Shown: positions 1-7,260, counted from the stretch's first letter. The stretch is DNA of 34,838 nucleotides from Oscillatoriophycideae cyanobacterium NC_groundwater_1537_Pr4_S-0.65um_50_18 (GCA_016208305.1 JACQYI010000051.1:1-34838), one strand, 5' to 3'. Notes: a model not told the origin generated them from the letters alone. Numbers and translations are program-made.

Positions 1-709
1 CACAACGGGAATTGGTCGAGCAACCGCGATCGCTTATGCCAAACAACAAGCAAAGGTGGTGGTAGTGGGTCGTCGAATTGATGAAGGTGAAGAAACGGTT
101 CGATTGATCAAGGAAGCTGGCGGAGATGCTATTTTTGTGCAAGCAGATGTCACGAAAGAAGCCGATGTTCAAGCAATGGTTGATAAAGCGGTTAGCGTTT
201 TTGGGCGGCTGGATATTGCCTTTAATAATGCAGGAATGGGCGGCGAAAATCCCTCATTGATTGAGCAAACAGAAGCTGAATACGAGCGCATGATGAACGT
301 CAATGTCAAAGGCGTTTGGTTGTCGATGAAATATGAAATCGCTCAGATGTTGAAACAGAAAAGTGGTGCGATCGTCAATATGGCATCTGTGGTTGGAGTC
401 GTTGCACTGCCTAACATACTTCTCTATACCGCGAGTAAACATGCGGTAGTAGGCTTGACCAAAGCTGCTGCGCTCCAATATGCCAAAGCGGGTATTCGCA
501 TCAACGTCGTTGCACCAGGGGCAATCCAAACAGATATGTTTGAAGCAGTTACAGATGAAGCCAAAGCTTACTTGACAGGACTTCACCCGATCGGACGAGT
601 TGGCACACCGCTTGAAGTTGCAAATGCAGTCCTGTTTTTATCATCTAACCTGGCATCGTTCGTAACAGGTGAAACATTGATGGTAGATGGCGGGTATGTA
701 GCGCAATAG
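1..709 (+). CDS. SDR-family NAD(P)-dependent oxidoreductase, 5' end outside the window
   Basis: Short-chain dehydrogenase/reductase, a cytosolic enzyme that oxidises or reduces an alcohol/carbonyl with NAD(P)(H); the substrate cannot be told. The reading frame is open from base 2 and starts inside the Rossmann nucleotide-binding loop (T-T-G-I-G-R-A), so only about 10-15 N-terminal residues are missing. The NNAG motif lies at 224-235, the catalytic Ser near 386, and the YTASK active-site Tyr and Lys near 425 and 437. The C-terminus ends in the usual family pattern (FLSS..ASFVTGE...DGGY). The ATG at 56 is internal and would remove the cofactor loop, so it is not the start. The next 230 bases hold no intact gene. 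Confidence 0.93.
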   Translation, partial: TTGIGRATAIAYAKQQAKVVVVGRRIDEGEETVRLIKEAGGDAIFVQADVTKEADVQAMVDKAVSVFGRLDIAFNNAGMGGENPSLIEQTEAEYERMMNVNVKGVWLSMKYEIAQMLKQKSGAIVNMASVVGVVALPNILLYTASKHAVVGLTKAAALQYAKAGIRINVVAPGAIQTDMFEAVTDEAKAYLTGLHPIGRVGTPLEVANAVLFLSSNLASFVTGETLMVDGGYVAQ

Positions 710-808
710 TCGATCGGCAGTGCGAAATGTTTGATACAGCACTTCAAGCGACTCACTAAAGCAACCCTGAAATTGGTTCGCTAACTCCATCAGAAACTCC
801 ATAGGAAT

Positions 809-915
809 CTGCAAGAAGTTGAGTGTTGGAACTGACTACACTCAAGTGAACTAAGACAAAGAGAACTTAGGAGTTGATGATGATGTCCAAAGTGTCTTCT
901 ACCTCACCACCACAA
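809..915 (+). other. Chimeric leader: copy of the 5500-gene upstream region joined to the first codons of the 6523 gene
   Basis: Bases 809-837 resemble 5428-5456, upstream of the SnoaL-like gene at 5500 (shared GAATCTG, AAGAAGT, TTGGAA in register). Then 883-900 is identical over 18 bases to the start of the CPBP protease gene at 6523-6540 (both encode MSKVSS). After those codons the frame reads T-S-P-P-Q-N and stops at about 919. The stretch looks like a recombination scar, with pieces of two neighbouring loci spliced in front of the pseudogene at 939. Confidence 0.55.
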
Positions 916-938
916 AACTAAAGTAAGGAATCGTTACC

Positions 939-1409
939 ATGAGTACCCAACCAACCGAAGTAATCAAAGAGTTTCTGGCGAATACGGCGATCGAAAAGGT
1001 CGAGGCGGTTGCCCGTTGACTCGTCGCAGAGGACGCAACATACATTTCCCTGAATTTCGACAACCCTGAACTGAAGCAAATCTTGCCTTGGACAGGAACC
1101 TCTGAAGGTCCCCAAGCGTTCATCGATACGTTCTCCCGGGTTGAGACATGGTGGACGGTCGAGGACTTCGCCGTTACCGCCCTCTTCGGTGAAGGAGAGA
1201 ACGTTGCTGTGTTCGGCAGGTTCACGTACCGCTCAGTCTCGCTGAGCAAGGCGGTGACCTCACCGTTCTCAATCCACGCAAAGGTGCGCAACGGGAAGAT
1301 CGTGTACTTTCAGTTCATGGAGGATACTTTCGCGACCGCTCGCACTTTTAGCCAGAAGGGGACTTGGACCATCAAAATCGCTCCGAACCAGCCGGAGTTC
1401 GAGGTGTAA
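939..1409 (+). pseudogene. SnoaL/NTF2-like protein gene interrupted by an in-frame TGA
   Basis: The ATG at 939 follows an AAGGAA ribosome site and opens a frame that matches a SnoaL/NTF2-like small protein of 156 codons, but codon 27 is TGA (1017-1019). The same frame continues without further stops to TAA at 1407-1409. The residues after the stop (L-V-A-E-D-A-T-Y-I-S-L-N) are the expected continuation of the N-terminal helix and first strand, so the stop looks like a point mutation of TGG or CGA. An internal ATG at 1083 could give a 108-aa remnant lacking the first helices, which is unlikely to fold. The stop codon lies 14 bases before an attC-like site, as in an integron cassette. Confidence 0.75.
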
Positions 1410-1423
1410 TAGCATCCTACGAT

Positions 1424-1510
1424 GTCTAACCATGCGTTGCATCGGAACGCTGCAATTTGGTCGGTTGAGTTTTCAAGGTTATCTGCGTCCGGTGAGCTTA
1501 GTCGTTATGT
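1424..1510 (+). repeat. attC-like integron recombination site 1
   Basis: An 87-base imperfect palindrome of attC layout. R'' is GTCTAAC at 1424-1430 (fits RYYYAAC) and is followed by an L''-like segment (CATGCGTTGCATCGG). A non-conserved centre follows, then an L'-like segment (CCGGTGAGCTTAG) and a degenerate R' GTTATGT at 1504-1510. Both outer ends are nearly identical to the site at 1994-2087 while the centres differ, which is the attC hallmark. It starts just after the stop of the SnoaL-like pseudogene. Confidence 0.72.
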
Positions 1511-1635
1511 AGCAAGGGTGAAGAATAGACTTAATCGGAATCAAGAAAAGCAATCAATTCTTAAACCGATTCCAAATCTTCTTGCAGCCCATTTGTCCAT
1601 TGAGATGCTGAGCACTTTATTACCGATAAGGTCTA

Positions 1636-1986
1636 ATGAAAAGAGAATTAGCGATAAATTTTTTGTTCTCGTTTGTGAGCGGCGCAATGGTCTGGGCCTT
1701 GTCACCATTTTTATCAGGGCAGGTCGAACCGTGGGATGCGAAAGGTTTTTATTATTCCGCAGCACTTCTTATGGTTGGCCTGCTCGTTGGCCTTGCTCGG
1801 CCTAAACATGTTTGGTCGCACTATGCCGGTATTATTCTTGGTCAACTGGCGTATATGCTTTGTTTTCTGCCCGGCGGTCCGTTAATTCCTGTTGGAGTCG
1901 CTATTTTAGCGGCTTACTCCACAATCGCTTTAGCAGGAGCAGCAAGTGGGATCTGGTTTCGTCGCGTCAGCCGGGGTGCGCGGTGA
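1636..1986 (+). CDS. Small integral membrane protein, probable integron cassette gene
   Basis: A 116-aa protein of unknown function. It begins MKREL and has three to four hydrophobic stretches (about residues 6-25, 40-55, 64-80 and 83-105), ending in a basic tail (WFRRVSRGAR), so it should sit in the cytoplasmic membrane. An AAGG lies just upstream of the ATG. It is the only sensible gene between the two attC-like sites, and its stop is 7 bases before the second one, the standard layout of a gene cassette. The 125 bases after site 1 have no other gene. I do not recognise a family. Other open frames across this stretch run through the attC sites and are not credible. Confidence 0.72.
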   Translation: MKRELAINFLFSFVSGAMVWALSPFLSGQVEPWDAKGFYYSAALLMVGLLVGLARPKHVWSHYAGIILGQLAYMLCFLPGGPLIPVGVAILAAYSTIALAGAASGIWFRRVSRGAR

Positions 1987-1993
1987 TTTTGCT

Positions 1994-2087
1994 GCCTAAC
2001 CATGCGCTGCAGCGAACCCGGCCCTCGCACTCCGGTTGCAATCCACGCTGTCACCGCGAGTCGGTCACTGAGCTTGGGTCGTTATAG
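1994..2087 (+). repeat. attC-like integron recombination site 2
   Basis: A 94-base site with R'' GCCTAAC at 1994-2000 (inverse of the GTTAGGC core), L''-like CGCTGCAGCGAACC, a variable centre, L'-like GGTCACTGAGCTTGG, and a degenerate R' GTTATAG at 2081-2087. L'' and L' pair as GCTgcAGcGAaCC against GGTCACTGAGC with unpaired bases, as in the folded bottom strand of an attC site. It shares CTAACCATGCG at the left and GAGCTT plus GTCGTTAT at the right with site 1. Confidence 0.75.
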
Positions 2088-2092
2088 ACCGT

Positions 2093-2140
2093 ATGAATCT
2101 CGATGCGGGTGTGCGTACCGCGCTGGCTACCGAAGCAGAA
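2093..2140 (+). pseudogene. Truncated 5' end of a third cassette gene (possibly a GNAT acetyltransferase)
   Basis: An ATG five bases after attC-like site 2 reads M-N-L-D-A-G-V-R-T-A-L-A-T-E-A-E. It then runs into foreign sequence at about 2138 and stops at 2153-2155. A start codon directly behind R' is typical of cassettes. The residues resemble the N-terminus of GNAT acetyltransferases (basic residue then T/P-A-x-x-x-E-A), but 16 residues are too few to be sure. Confidence 0.45.
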
Positions 2141-2232
2141 TTAAAGCCATCTTAGAGGCGGCAAAAGCGGCGATCGCGCCCAGGAAACAATGAAGGATTC
2201 TTGTTGTTCTGAAGCGATGATACGCAATGGAT
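2138..2232 (+). pseudogene. Frameshifted fragment of a paralogue of the NTF2-like gene at 7812
   Basis: From AAAGCCATCTTAGA onward the DNA aligns with 7830-7910 (the start of the NTF2-like gene). Matches include GCGGCAAA, GCGATCGC, ATGAAG and GA.GA.ACG, with substitutions mostly at third codon positions. One extra base in the run GCGCCCAGG shifts the frame and brings in TGA at 2191-2193. Similarity fades around 2232. It is a 5' fragment of a once-coding copy, joined directly to the cassette remnant at 2093. Confidence 0.75.
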
Positions 2233-2352
2233 GCTTGCCCCATCTTTGAAGTCTGCTTAACGCAGCATCGCTAAGACGGTGCTCGATCGCTGCATAACAA
2301 TTGTGATGCAACAGACAAAAACACTCATCAATTTACAACGGAGAAACCTCTG

Positions 2353-3189
2353 ATGCCTTATATTACTGTTGCTCAAGAAAACTCTGCAACCATCGATCTC
2401 TACTACGAAGACCTTGGGGCAGGTCAACCGATTGTGCTGATTCATGGATTTCCATTGAACGGACATTCCTGGGAGAAGCAGGTTTTAGTTTTACTGAATG
2501 CAGGATATCGAGTAATTACCTACGATCGCCGAGGATTTGGCAGCTCCAGTCATCCCTCATCTGGCTATGACTACGATACCTTTGCCGCCGATTTGAATAC
2601 ACTCATGACCAAGCTTGACTTGCAAAATACCGTGCTGGTCGGCTTCTCAATGGGAACAGGTGAGGTCACACGTTATCTTGGCAAATACGGCTCAGAGCGG
2701 GTGCAGAAAGCGGTGCTGATGGCTCCCGTGCCGCCCTTCTTACTGAAGACCGATGATAACCCCGAAGGTGTTGATCAAAGCATTTTCGATGGCATTATGA
2801 AAGCGATCGTTGACGATCGTCCAGCCTACTTTTCTACATTCTTCCAGGGCTTCTTCAATGTGGATGTGTTGCTTGGTGACCGTATCAGCAATGAAGCGAT
2901 TCAGGCAAGTTGGAACGTGGCAGCAGAGGCTTCTGCCAAAGGGACTTTGGATTGTGTCCTTTCCTGGCTCACCGATTTCCGCGATGATCTGCCCCGCATT
3001 GATGTACCGACTCTGATTATTCATGGCGATAGCGATCGCATTTTGCCACTGGAGTCCACCGCAGCAAGACTGCCAAAGCTGATTAAAAACAGTCAACTGG
3101 TTGTCATTCCTGGTGGACCACACGCCATCAACTGGACTCACGCTGATCAGGTCAATCCCGTGTTGCTGGGCTTTCTTCAGCAGAAATAA
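2353..3189 (+). CDS. Alpha/beta hydrolase, cofactor-free haloperoxidase/arylesterase type
   Basis: A 278-aa cytosolic alpha/beta hydrolase with no signal peptide. The oxyanion-hole motif HGFPL is at residues 31-35, the nucleophile Ser99 in GFSMG, the acid Asp228 in HGDSDRILP, and the catalytic His257 in GGPHAINWTH. The length and the GFSMGTGEV elbow fit the chloroperoxidase-like esterase group, which hydrolyses esters and in vitro forms peracids. The natural substrate cannot be inferred. A CGGAGA ribosome site sits 10 bases before the ATG. The next gene (cupin) starts 73 bases downstream, and the two may share a transcript. Confidence 0.92.
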   Translation: MPYITVAQENSATIDLYYEDLGAGQPIVLIHGFPLNGHSWEKQVLVLLNAGYRVITYDRRGFGSSSHPSSGYDYDTFAADLNTLMTKLDLQNTVLVGFSMGTGEVTRYLGKYGSERVQKAVLMAPVPPFLLKTDDNPEGVDQSIFDGIMKAIVDDRPAYFSTFFQGFFNVDVLLGDRISNEAIQASWNVAAEASAKGTLDCVLSWLTDFRDDLPRIDVPTLIIHGDSDRILPLESTAARLPKLIKNSQLVVIPGGPHAINWTHADQVNPVLLGFLQQK

Positions 3190-3262
3190 TCAGTGACCCT
3201 TTCTCCTCCGAAATTCGCAGATCCTGAACGTGATCCGATTGTGTAATTGCAAGCCTAAACTT

Positions 3263-3631
3263 ATGCTGATCCAAAAACTAAACGACTGTGAAGAAATGAT
3301 CGCTGGAGATGGAACTGTTCTGCGCGAATTGCTTCATCCTGACAAACAAGACATCAACTTGCGTTACAGTTTGGCACATGCGATCTTGCCTGTTGGCAAA
3401 ACTTCGATTTCCCATTCTCTAAAGACTTCTGAGGTTTATTACATCATTAGCGGTGTTGGCGAAATGTCGATCGATAGCGAAGTTCGTCGCATTGAACCAG
3501 GCGATACGGTTTACATTCCTCCAAATGCAATCCAGTTCCTTCATAACGACGGCGACGAACACATTGTTTTCGTTTGTCTAGTTGATCCAGCTTGGCGCAA
3601 AGAAGACGAAACGATTTATGCACCAGTCTGA
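3263..3631 (+). CDS. Cupin-domain protein with incomplete metal site
   Basis: A 122-aa single-domain cupin. The ATG at 3263 (MLIQKL) is preferred over an upstream in-frame ATG at 3230, which would add an unlike, cysteine-containing extension; no strong ribosome site precedes either. Cupin motif 1 runs through ISHSLKTSEVYYIISGVGEM and motif 2 through PGDTVYIPPNAIQFLHN. In motif 1 the second metal-binding His of the H-x-H pair is Leu (HSL), while the Glu and the motif 2 His are kept, so metal binding may be weak or altered. Function unknown; such small cupins are often isomerases or ligand sensors. Confidence 0.85.
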   Translation: MLIQKLNDCEEMIAGDGTVLRELLHPDKQDINLRYSLAHAILPVGKTSISHSLKTSEVYYIISGVGEMSIDSEVRRIEPGDTVYIPPNAIQFLHNDGDEHIVFVCLVDPAWRKEDETIYAPV

Positions 3632-3672
3632 TTTATGCAATCTCGCTACATCACTGGACAATCCTTAGTGAT

Positions 3673-3686
3673 TCTCCTGTAGGAGA
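3673..3686. repeat. Short hairpin of a dispersed cyanobacterial repeat
   Basis: TCTCCTGTAGGAGA forms a 6-bp stem with a 2-base loop and is followed by GGCTACGCCAACG. This combination resembles dispersed intergenic repeats of filamentous cyanobacteria. It lies between the cupin and hydrolase genes. Confidence 0.55.
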
Positions 3687-3783
3687 GGCTACGCCAACGA
3701 TGGCGGATGCACAGCGAACTGACCCATTTCAAGAGAGAACAAACGAGCTTGATTTTCAGATCACATCTACAAGAGGGGATTCT

Positions 3784-4509
3784 ATGTCAACTTTTGTCTT
3801 AATTCATGGCTCCTGGCATGATGGTTCTGCTTGGCAGGCAGTCATTGATCAACTAGAAGCAAAGGGACATCATGCTTTTGCGCCCACGATCGCTGGACAT
3901 GGCAAAGGCGTGAACAAAAACGTCAACCATGCTCAATGCACGCAATCGATCGCCGATTACATTGTGAGTAAAGACTTGAACGACATCGTTCTAGTCGGAC
4001 ATAGTTTCGGTGGGACAATTATTGCCAAAGTTGCTGAAGCAATCAGCGATCGCATTCGACGACTCATCTTCTTCAATGCCTTTGTCCTCAATGATGGTGA
4101 AAGCATCAACGACAACGCCCCACCGCACTCTCAAGTGTTATCCGAGCAGCTAGCGAGACAATCGGGCGATCATACGGTGATGCTACCTTTTGAGATTTGG
4201 CGAGAAGCGTTTATCAACGACGCTGACCTCGAACTGGCACGATCGAGTTACGCACAATTATCGCCTGAACCGTATCAACCGTGGCTTGACAAATTAGACC
4301 TGAAGCAGTTTTACTCGCTGTCCATCCCCAAAAGCTACCTCTACTGTACCGAAGACACCGTCCTTCCTCAAGGCGATTGGGGTTGGCATCCCAGAATGTC
4401 TAGCCGCTTGGGACTATTTCGGTTCGTGCAAATGTCCGGTAGTCATGAGGTGATGTTTTCCAACCCGGTCGGCTTGGCAGAAAAGATGATTGTGGCAGGG
4501 CGCGACTAG
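3784..4509 (+). CDS. Alpha/beta hydrolase (esterase / hydroxynitrile lyase-like)
   Basis: A 241-aa hydrolase starting at the ATG at 3784, which has an AGAGGGGA ribosome site. The frame is open further upstream to 3592, but that stretch overlaps the cupin gene and a dispersed repeat and is not protein-like. The N-terminal strand leads into the oxyanion HGSWHDG (residues 8-14). The nucleophile is Ser74 in GHSFGG, the probable acid Asp191 (CTEDTVLP), and the catalytic His221 (SGSHEVMFS). The short cap and the GSWH motif match the plant methylesterase/hydroxynitrile-lyase-like branch. Substrate unknown. It is paralogous in fold but not closely similar to the hydrolase at 2353. Confidence 0.9.
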   Translation: MSTFVLIHGSWHDGSAWQAVIDQLEAKGHHAFAPTIAGHGKGVNKNVNHAQCTQSIADYIVSKDLNDIVLVGHSFGGTIIAKVAEAISDRIRRLIFFNAFVLNDGESINDNAPPHSQVLSEQLARQSGDHTVMLPFEIWREAFINDADLELARSSYAQLSPEPYQPWLDKLDLKQFYSLSIPKSYLYCTEDTVLPQGDWGWHPRMSSRLGLFRFVQMSGSHEVMFSNPVGLAEKMIVAGRD

Positions 4510-4670
4510 CTGATGGGTGAGATGAACAACAGACAATCGCTTATTCCCAAAACAAGGGCGCTAACCGAATGCCGAGGCACAGCGTGGAAAGGCTTCCAAA
4601 GATTCAGAGCTACGTTTGATTAAGCTCACCTACTGACAACGCGGTAAGCAAACAAGGAGCATATCCAAAA

Positions 4671-5246
4671 ATGGTTAAAGGTAGGTTAGAAGCATTTAGC
4701 GATGGGGTAATTGCTATTATTATCACCATCATGGTACTGGAGTTAAAAATACCTCATGAGTCAGATTTAACTGCACTACGTCCGTTGATTCCAATCTTTC
4801 TAAGCTATGTGTTGAGTTTCGTGCATGTCGGTATTTACTGGAACAATCACCATCACCTGTTTCAGGCAGTCCGACAAGTGAATGGTTCAACGTTGTGGGC
4901 AAACCTACATTTGTTGTTCTGGTTATCATTATTTCCCTTTGTCACCGCATGGATGGGTGAAAATCAATTTGCTGCGTTGCCTGTGGCTCTTTATGGTGTG
5001 GTTCTATTGTTGGCTGCGATCGCCTACTTCACTCTGACCCGCACACTTGTTTTTCACCACGGTCAAGATTCCACAATTGCAACCGCTCTTGGTCGGAATT
5101 TCAAAGGCAAGTTATCGGTATTGATTTATGCAGTGACAATTCCACTTGCTTTTGCAATCCCTTGGCTTGCATGTGCATTATTCGTTCTGGTTGCAGTTCT
5201 GTGGCTCATTCCTGATCGTCGTATTGAAAAGGCGTTGAACTCATAA
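4671..5246 (+). CDS. TMEM175-family (DUF1211) potassium channel-like membrane protein
   Basis: A 191-aa protein with about six hydrophobic helices. The N-terminal signature F-S-D (residues 9-11, in RLEAFSDGVIAI) is the pore-lining motif of bacterial TMEM175 channels, which assemble as tetramers of one six-helix repeat and conduct K+. The later NNHHHLF segment is also typical of the family. Length matches the bacterial form. AAGGAG lies 11 bases before the ATG. The 160 bases upstream hold no gene. Confidence 0.9.
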   Translation: MVKGRLEAFSDGVIAIIITIMVLELKIPHESDLTALRPLIPIFLSYVLSFVHVGIYWNNHHHLFQAVRQVNGSTLWANLHLLFWLSLFPFVTAWMGENQFAALPVALYGVVLLLAAIAYFTLTRTLVFHHGQDSTIATALGRNFKGKLSVLIYAVTIPLAFAIPWLACALFVLVAVLWLIPDRRIEKALNS

Positions 5247-5270
5247 AGTTCCATGTTCGGAATGCTTGTT

Positions 5271-5412
5271 TGTCAAATTAGATGCATCGAGTGAGGCGGA
5301 TGTCCGGGAATTGCTGCCTGTAGGTCCAATCACAGAATCGAACTATAAATAGAAACAGCTCTTCGACGGTACGAATCAGGGCAAACTCATCGTTACGGTT
5401 TCAGAAGATTAG
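5271..5412 (+). pseudogene. Two small gene-end remnants (possible YciI-like and alcohol-dehydrogenase-like tails)
   Basis: One frame reads L-D-A-S-S-E-A-D-V-R-E-L-L-P and ends at TAG around 5350; it resembles the C-terminal part of YciI-type domains. Bases 5356-5412 read Q-L-F-D-G-T-N-Q-G-K-L-I-V-T-V-S-E-D-stop, the usual C-terminal pattern of medium-chain zinc-type alcohol/quinone oxidoreductases. Neither has a start. They are most likely debris from deleted genes. Short length makes both family guesses weak. Confidence 0.35.
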
Positions 5413-5499
5413 GAACTAGGAAAACTATAAGAATCTGAAAGAAGTCAAGCATTGGAATCAATACAGTTGAGATAGAACAACAAACTAGGAGAATCTAAC

Positions 5500-6093
5500 A
5501 TGGTCAAAGAGCAAATTGTAGACAAACAGGCAAATGTACAGGCAACCCCCAACCTGACACCTGCTCAGGAAGCTTTACAAGCGGTCTGGGAAGAGCACAT
5601 CGGGCACGAGTTTGGTACTCACAGCACTGAAGATGCTCTCGCTACAATGGTTGAGGACGCTTACGTGAACCACATTCCGGTAATGACTGGGGGAGTAGGG
5701 AAACCAGCACTGCGTGAGTTTTATTCCAAGTACTTCATTCCACAGATGCCGCCGGACATAGATCTGGCTCCGGTCTCGCGCACAATCGGAACCAATCAAC
5801 TCGTCGATGAAATGCTAGTTAAGTTCACTCATACCATCCAGATGGACTGGATGCTACCTGGCATTGCTCCGACAGGGAAACGGATTGAAGTGGCAGTAGT
5901 AGCGATTGTCCAGTTCCGTGATGGCAAGTTAGCCCATGAACACCTCTATTGGGATCAGGCGAGTGTATTGGTTCAACTCGGCATGCTTGATCCGGTTACA
6001 CTGCCCGTTGTAGGGGTTGACAGTGCGCGCAAGGTACTTGAACCGACCTTGCCCTCAAACGCACTGATCGATCGTGCAAGCGATCGCGGCTAA
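5500..6093 (+). CDS. SnoaL-like / ester cyclase family protein
   Basis: A 197-aa NTF2-fold protein of the SnoaL-like polyketide-cyclase superfamily. Residues about 24-170 form the alpha+beta cone (W-E-E-H..., VNHIPVMTGG, LREFYSKYFIP, FTHTIQMDWMLPG, HEHLYWDQASVL). Family members either act on small hydrophobic molecules or are uncharacterised. TAGGAGA lies 8 bases before the ATG. Its upstream region is partly duplicated at 809-880. It is the first of several NTF2-fold genes or remnants in the block (939, 2138, 7812). Substrate unknown. Confidence 0.85.
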   Translation: MVKEQIVDKQANVQATPNLTPAQEALQAVWEEHIGHEFGTHSTEDALATMVEDAYVNHIPVMTGGVGKPALREFYSKYFIPQMPPDIDLAPVSRTIGTNQLVDEMLVKFTHTIQMDWMLPGIAPTGKRIEVAVVAIVQFRDGKLAHEHLYWDQASVLVQLGMLDPVTLPVVGVDSARKVLEPTLPSNALIDRASDRG

Positions 6094-6116
6094 AGGTTAG
6101 AACAAGCTTTTCATCA

Positions 6117-6491
6117 ATGCTTAAACCTGCGATCGCAGGCGGCTGGCTCACGGTCTTCTCCAACTACTTCCTCGTTCCGGGTCTGTTGTGGACCGTGGTC
6201 TCGTTGATTGATGGAACTACTGAACTCGACATCGGCGCACACTTCGCCAACAACATCGGCGGCATCCTCCTGTTTAATATCACTCGAAGTGCCGTGACCA
6301 CACCAGTTCTGTTCACAATCAGCGAGTACTACACGACCTATAGGGCGCTATCAGTGCTGGTTGTAATACCCGTGTTTCTGGCGATCGCCTACAAGGTGCT
6401 CAAACGCGACGAGGCATTCGTACCCGTTTTCCAAAGCGATCGAGAGGGTCGTTGGCGATCTTGTCGATTCCTGAACCCATCAGCAACTTGA
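6117..6491 (+). CDS. Hypothetical membrane protein
   Basis: A 124-aa open frame starting 23 bases after the previous stop. It has two hydrophobic segments (about residues 8-32 and 82-103) and a Ser/Arg-rich tail from residue 105. The segment ITRSAVTTPVLFTISEYYTTYRAL looks protein-like. I recognise no family, and no good ribosome site precedes the ATG. The odd tail suggests the 3' end may have been replaced, so this may be a gene fragment. Confidence 0.5.
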   Translation: MLKPAIAGGWLTVFSNYFLVPGLLWTVVSLIDGTTELDIGAHFANNIGGILLFNITRSAVTTPVLFTISEYYTTYRALSVLVVIPVFLAIAYKVLKRDEAFVPVFQSDREGRWRSCRFLNPSAT

Positions 6492-6522
6492 ATCAGCGAC
6501 TAGATCAAAGGAGTTTATTACC

Positions 6523-7260
6523 ATGTCCAAAGTGTCTTCTAACCACACGCAGCAGCCAGGGAAGCCCCCCGCCGTGTCCTCGGTTCAGCCCAACAGGGTC
6601 TCCCGCCCGGGCTGGCTTGAGATCGTTGTCGGTCTCGTCGTCTTTGCGATCGTCGGATTCGGGGTTGGCTCACAACTCAGGCGGCTCGATCTTGACCCCG
6701 TAATCTACGGACTGATTTTCACCTCGCTCTCCGGCATCGCTGGAATTGCCGGATTCGCAGCGGCAGTGCTACTTCGGATTCGTTCCCTGAACGCCTTCGG
6801 TGTGCGTCCAGTTTCTAAGCGCTGGTTGCTCATCGCGATTGGAATCGGGCTGGTTGCCTTCGTACTCAAGGGACTGGCGGTTCTGGGCTGGATTCAGATT
6901 ACTGGGAACACCAACAATGTTCAGGGTATGTACGCAGAGGGCGGTAGCGGCGGGGTACTCTCTCTGGTTTTAGCGACATTTTTCTTCGGAATCGTCACGC
7001 CCCTCGGTGAGGAGTTGATCTTCCGAGGTGTCGTCGCCAACGCGCTGCTGCGCTACGGTCCGTTCACAGGGGTCGTGGGTAGCACCGTGATCTTTGCTCT
7101 CGCTCACGGCATCAACATCGTCTTTCCCGCAGCCGTAGTCGCAGGTCTCGCCACTGCCGAGATCTTCCGCCGCAGCGGCTCGGTCTGGACTGCTGGCATT
7201 GTTCATGTTGTGTTCAACTTGCCCACAATCCCGGTGATGGTCGCTGCTGGCATGGGCTAA
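6523..7260 (+). CDS. CPBP-family intramembrane metalloprotease (CAAX protease-like)
   Basis: A 245-aa membrane protein with about seven to eight hydrophobic helices. The Abi/CPBP catalytic motifs are present: E-E-L-I-F-R at residues 163-168 (Glu163, Glu164, Arg168), a His at 195 (ALAHGIN), and the second His/Asn motif HVVFN at 228-232. Family members are glutamate-type intramembrane proteases; in bacteria some serve bacteriocin immunity or peptide processing. The N-terminus is a Pro/Ser-rich 30-residue tail. AAAGGAG precedes the ATG by 11 bases. The first 18 bases of the gene occur again at 883-900. Confidence 0.92.
   Translation: MSKVSSNHTQQPGKPPAVSSVQPNRVSRPGWLEIVVGLVVFAIVGFGVGSQLRRLDLDPVIYGLIFTSLSGIAGIAGFAAAVLLRIRSLNAFGVRPVSKRWLLIAIGIGLVAFVLKGLAVLGWIQITGNTNNVQGMYAEGGSGGVLSLVLATFFFGIVTPLGEELIFRGVVANALLRYGPFTGVVGSTVIFALAHGINIVFPAAVVAGLATAEIFRRSGSVWTAGIVHVVFNLPTIPVMVAAGMG

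Noticed and set aside
1017-1019. Selenocysteine or other recoding at the TGA
   Set aside because: No stem-loop of SECIS type was seen after the codon, and SnoaL-like proteins are not known selenoproteins.
1422-1805. 127-aa open frame on the + strand
   Set aside because: It runs through attC-like site 1 and overlaps the membrane protein gene in another frame; composition is not protein-like.
1812-2193. Two open frames on the + strand (91 and 63 aa)
   Set aside because: They cross attC-like site 2 and the remnant junction; no start context and no sensible domains.
3592-3783. 64-residue N-terminal extension of the hydrolase at 3784
   Set aside because: It overlaps the cupin gene and the dispersed hairpin repeat, while the ATG at 3784 has a strong ribosome site and matches the family start.
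4560-4580. A third attC-like R'' box (GCGCTAACCG)
   Set aside because: No matching L', L'' or R' box follows within 150 bases.
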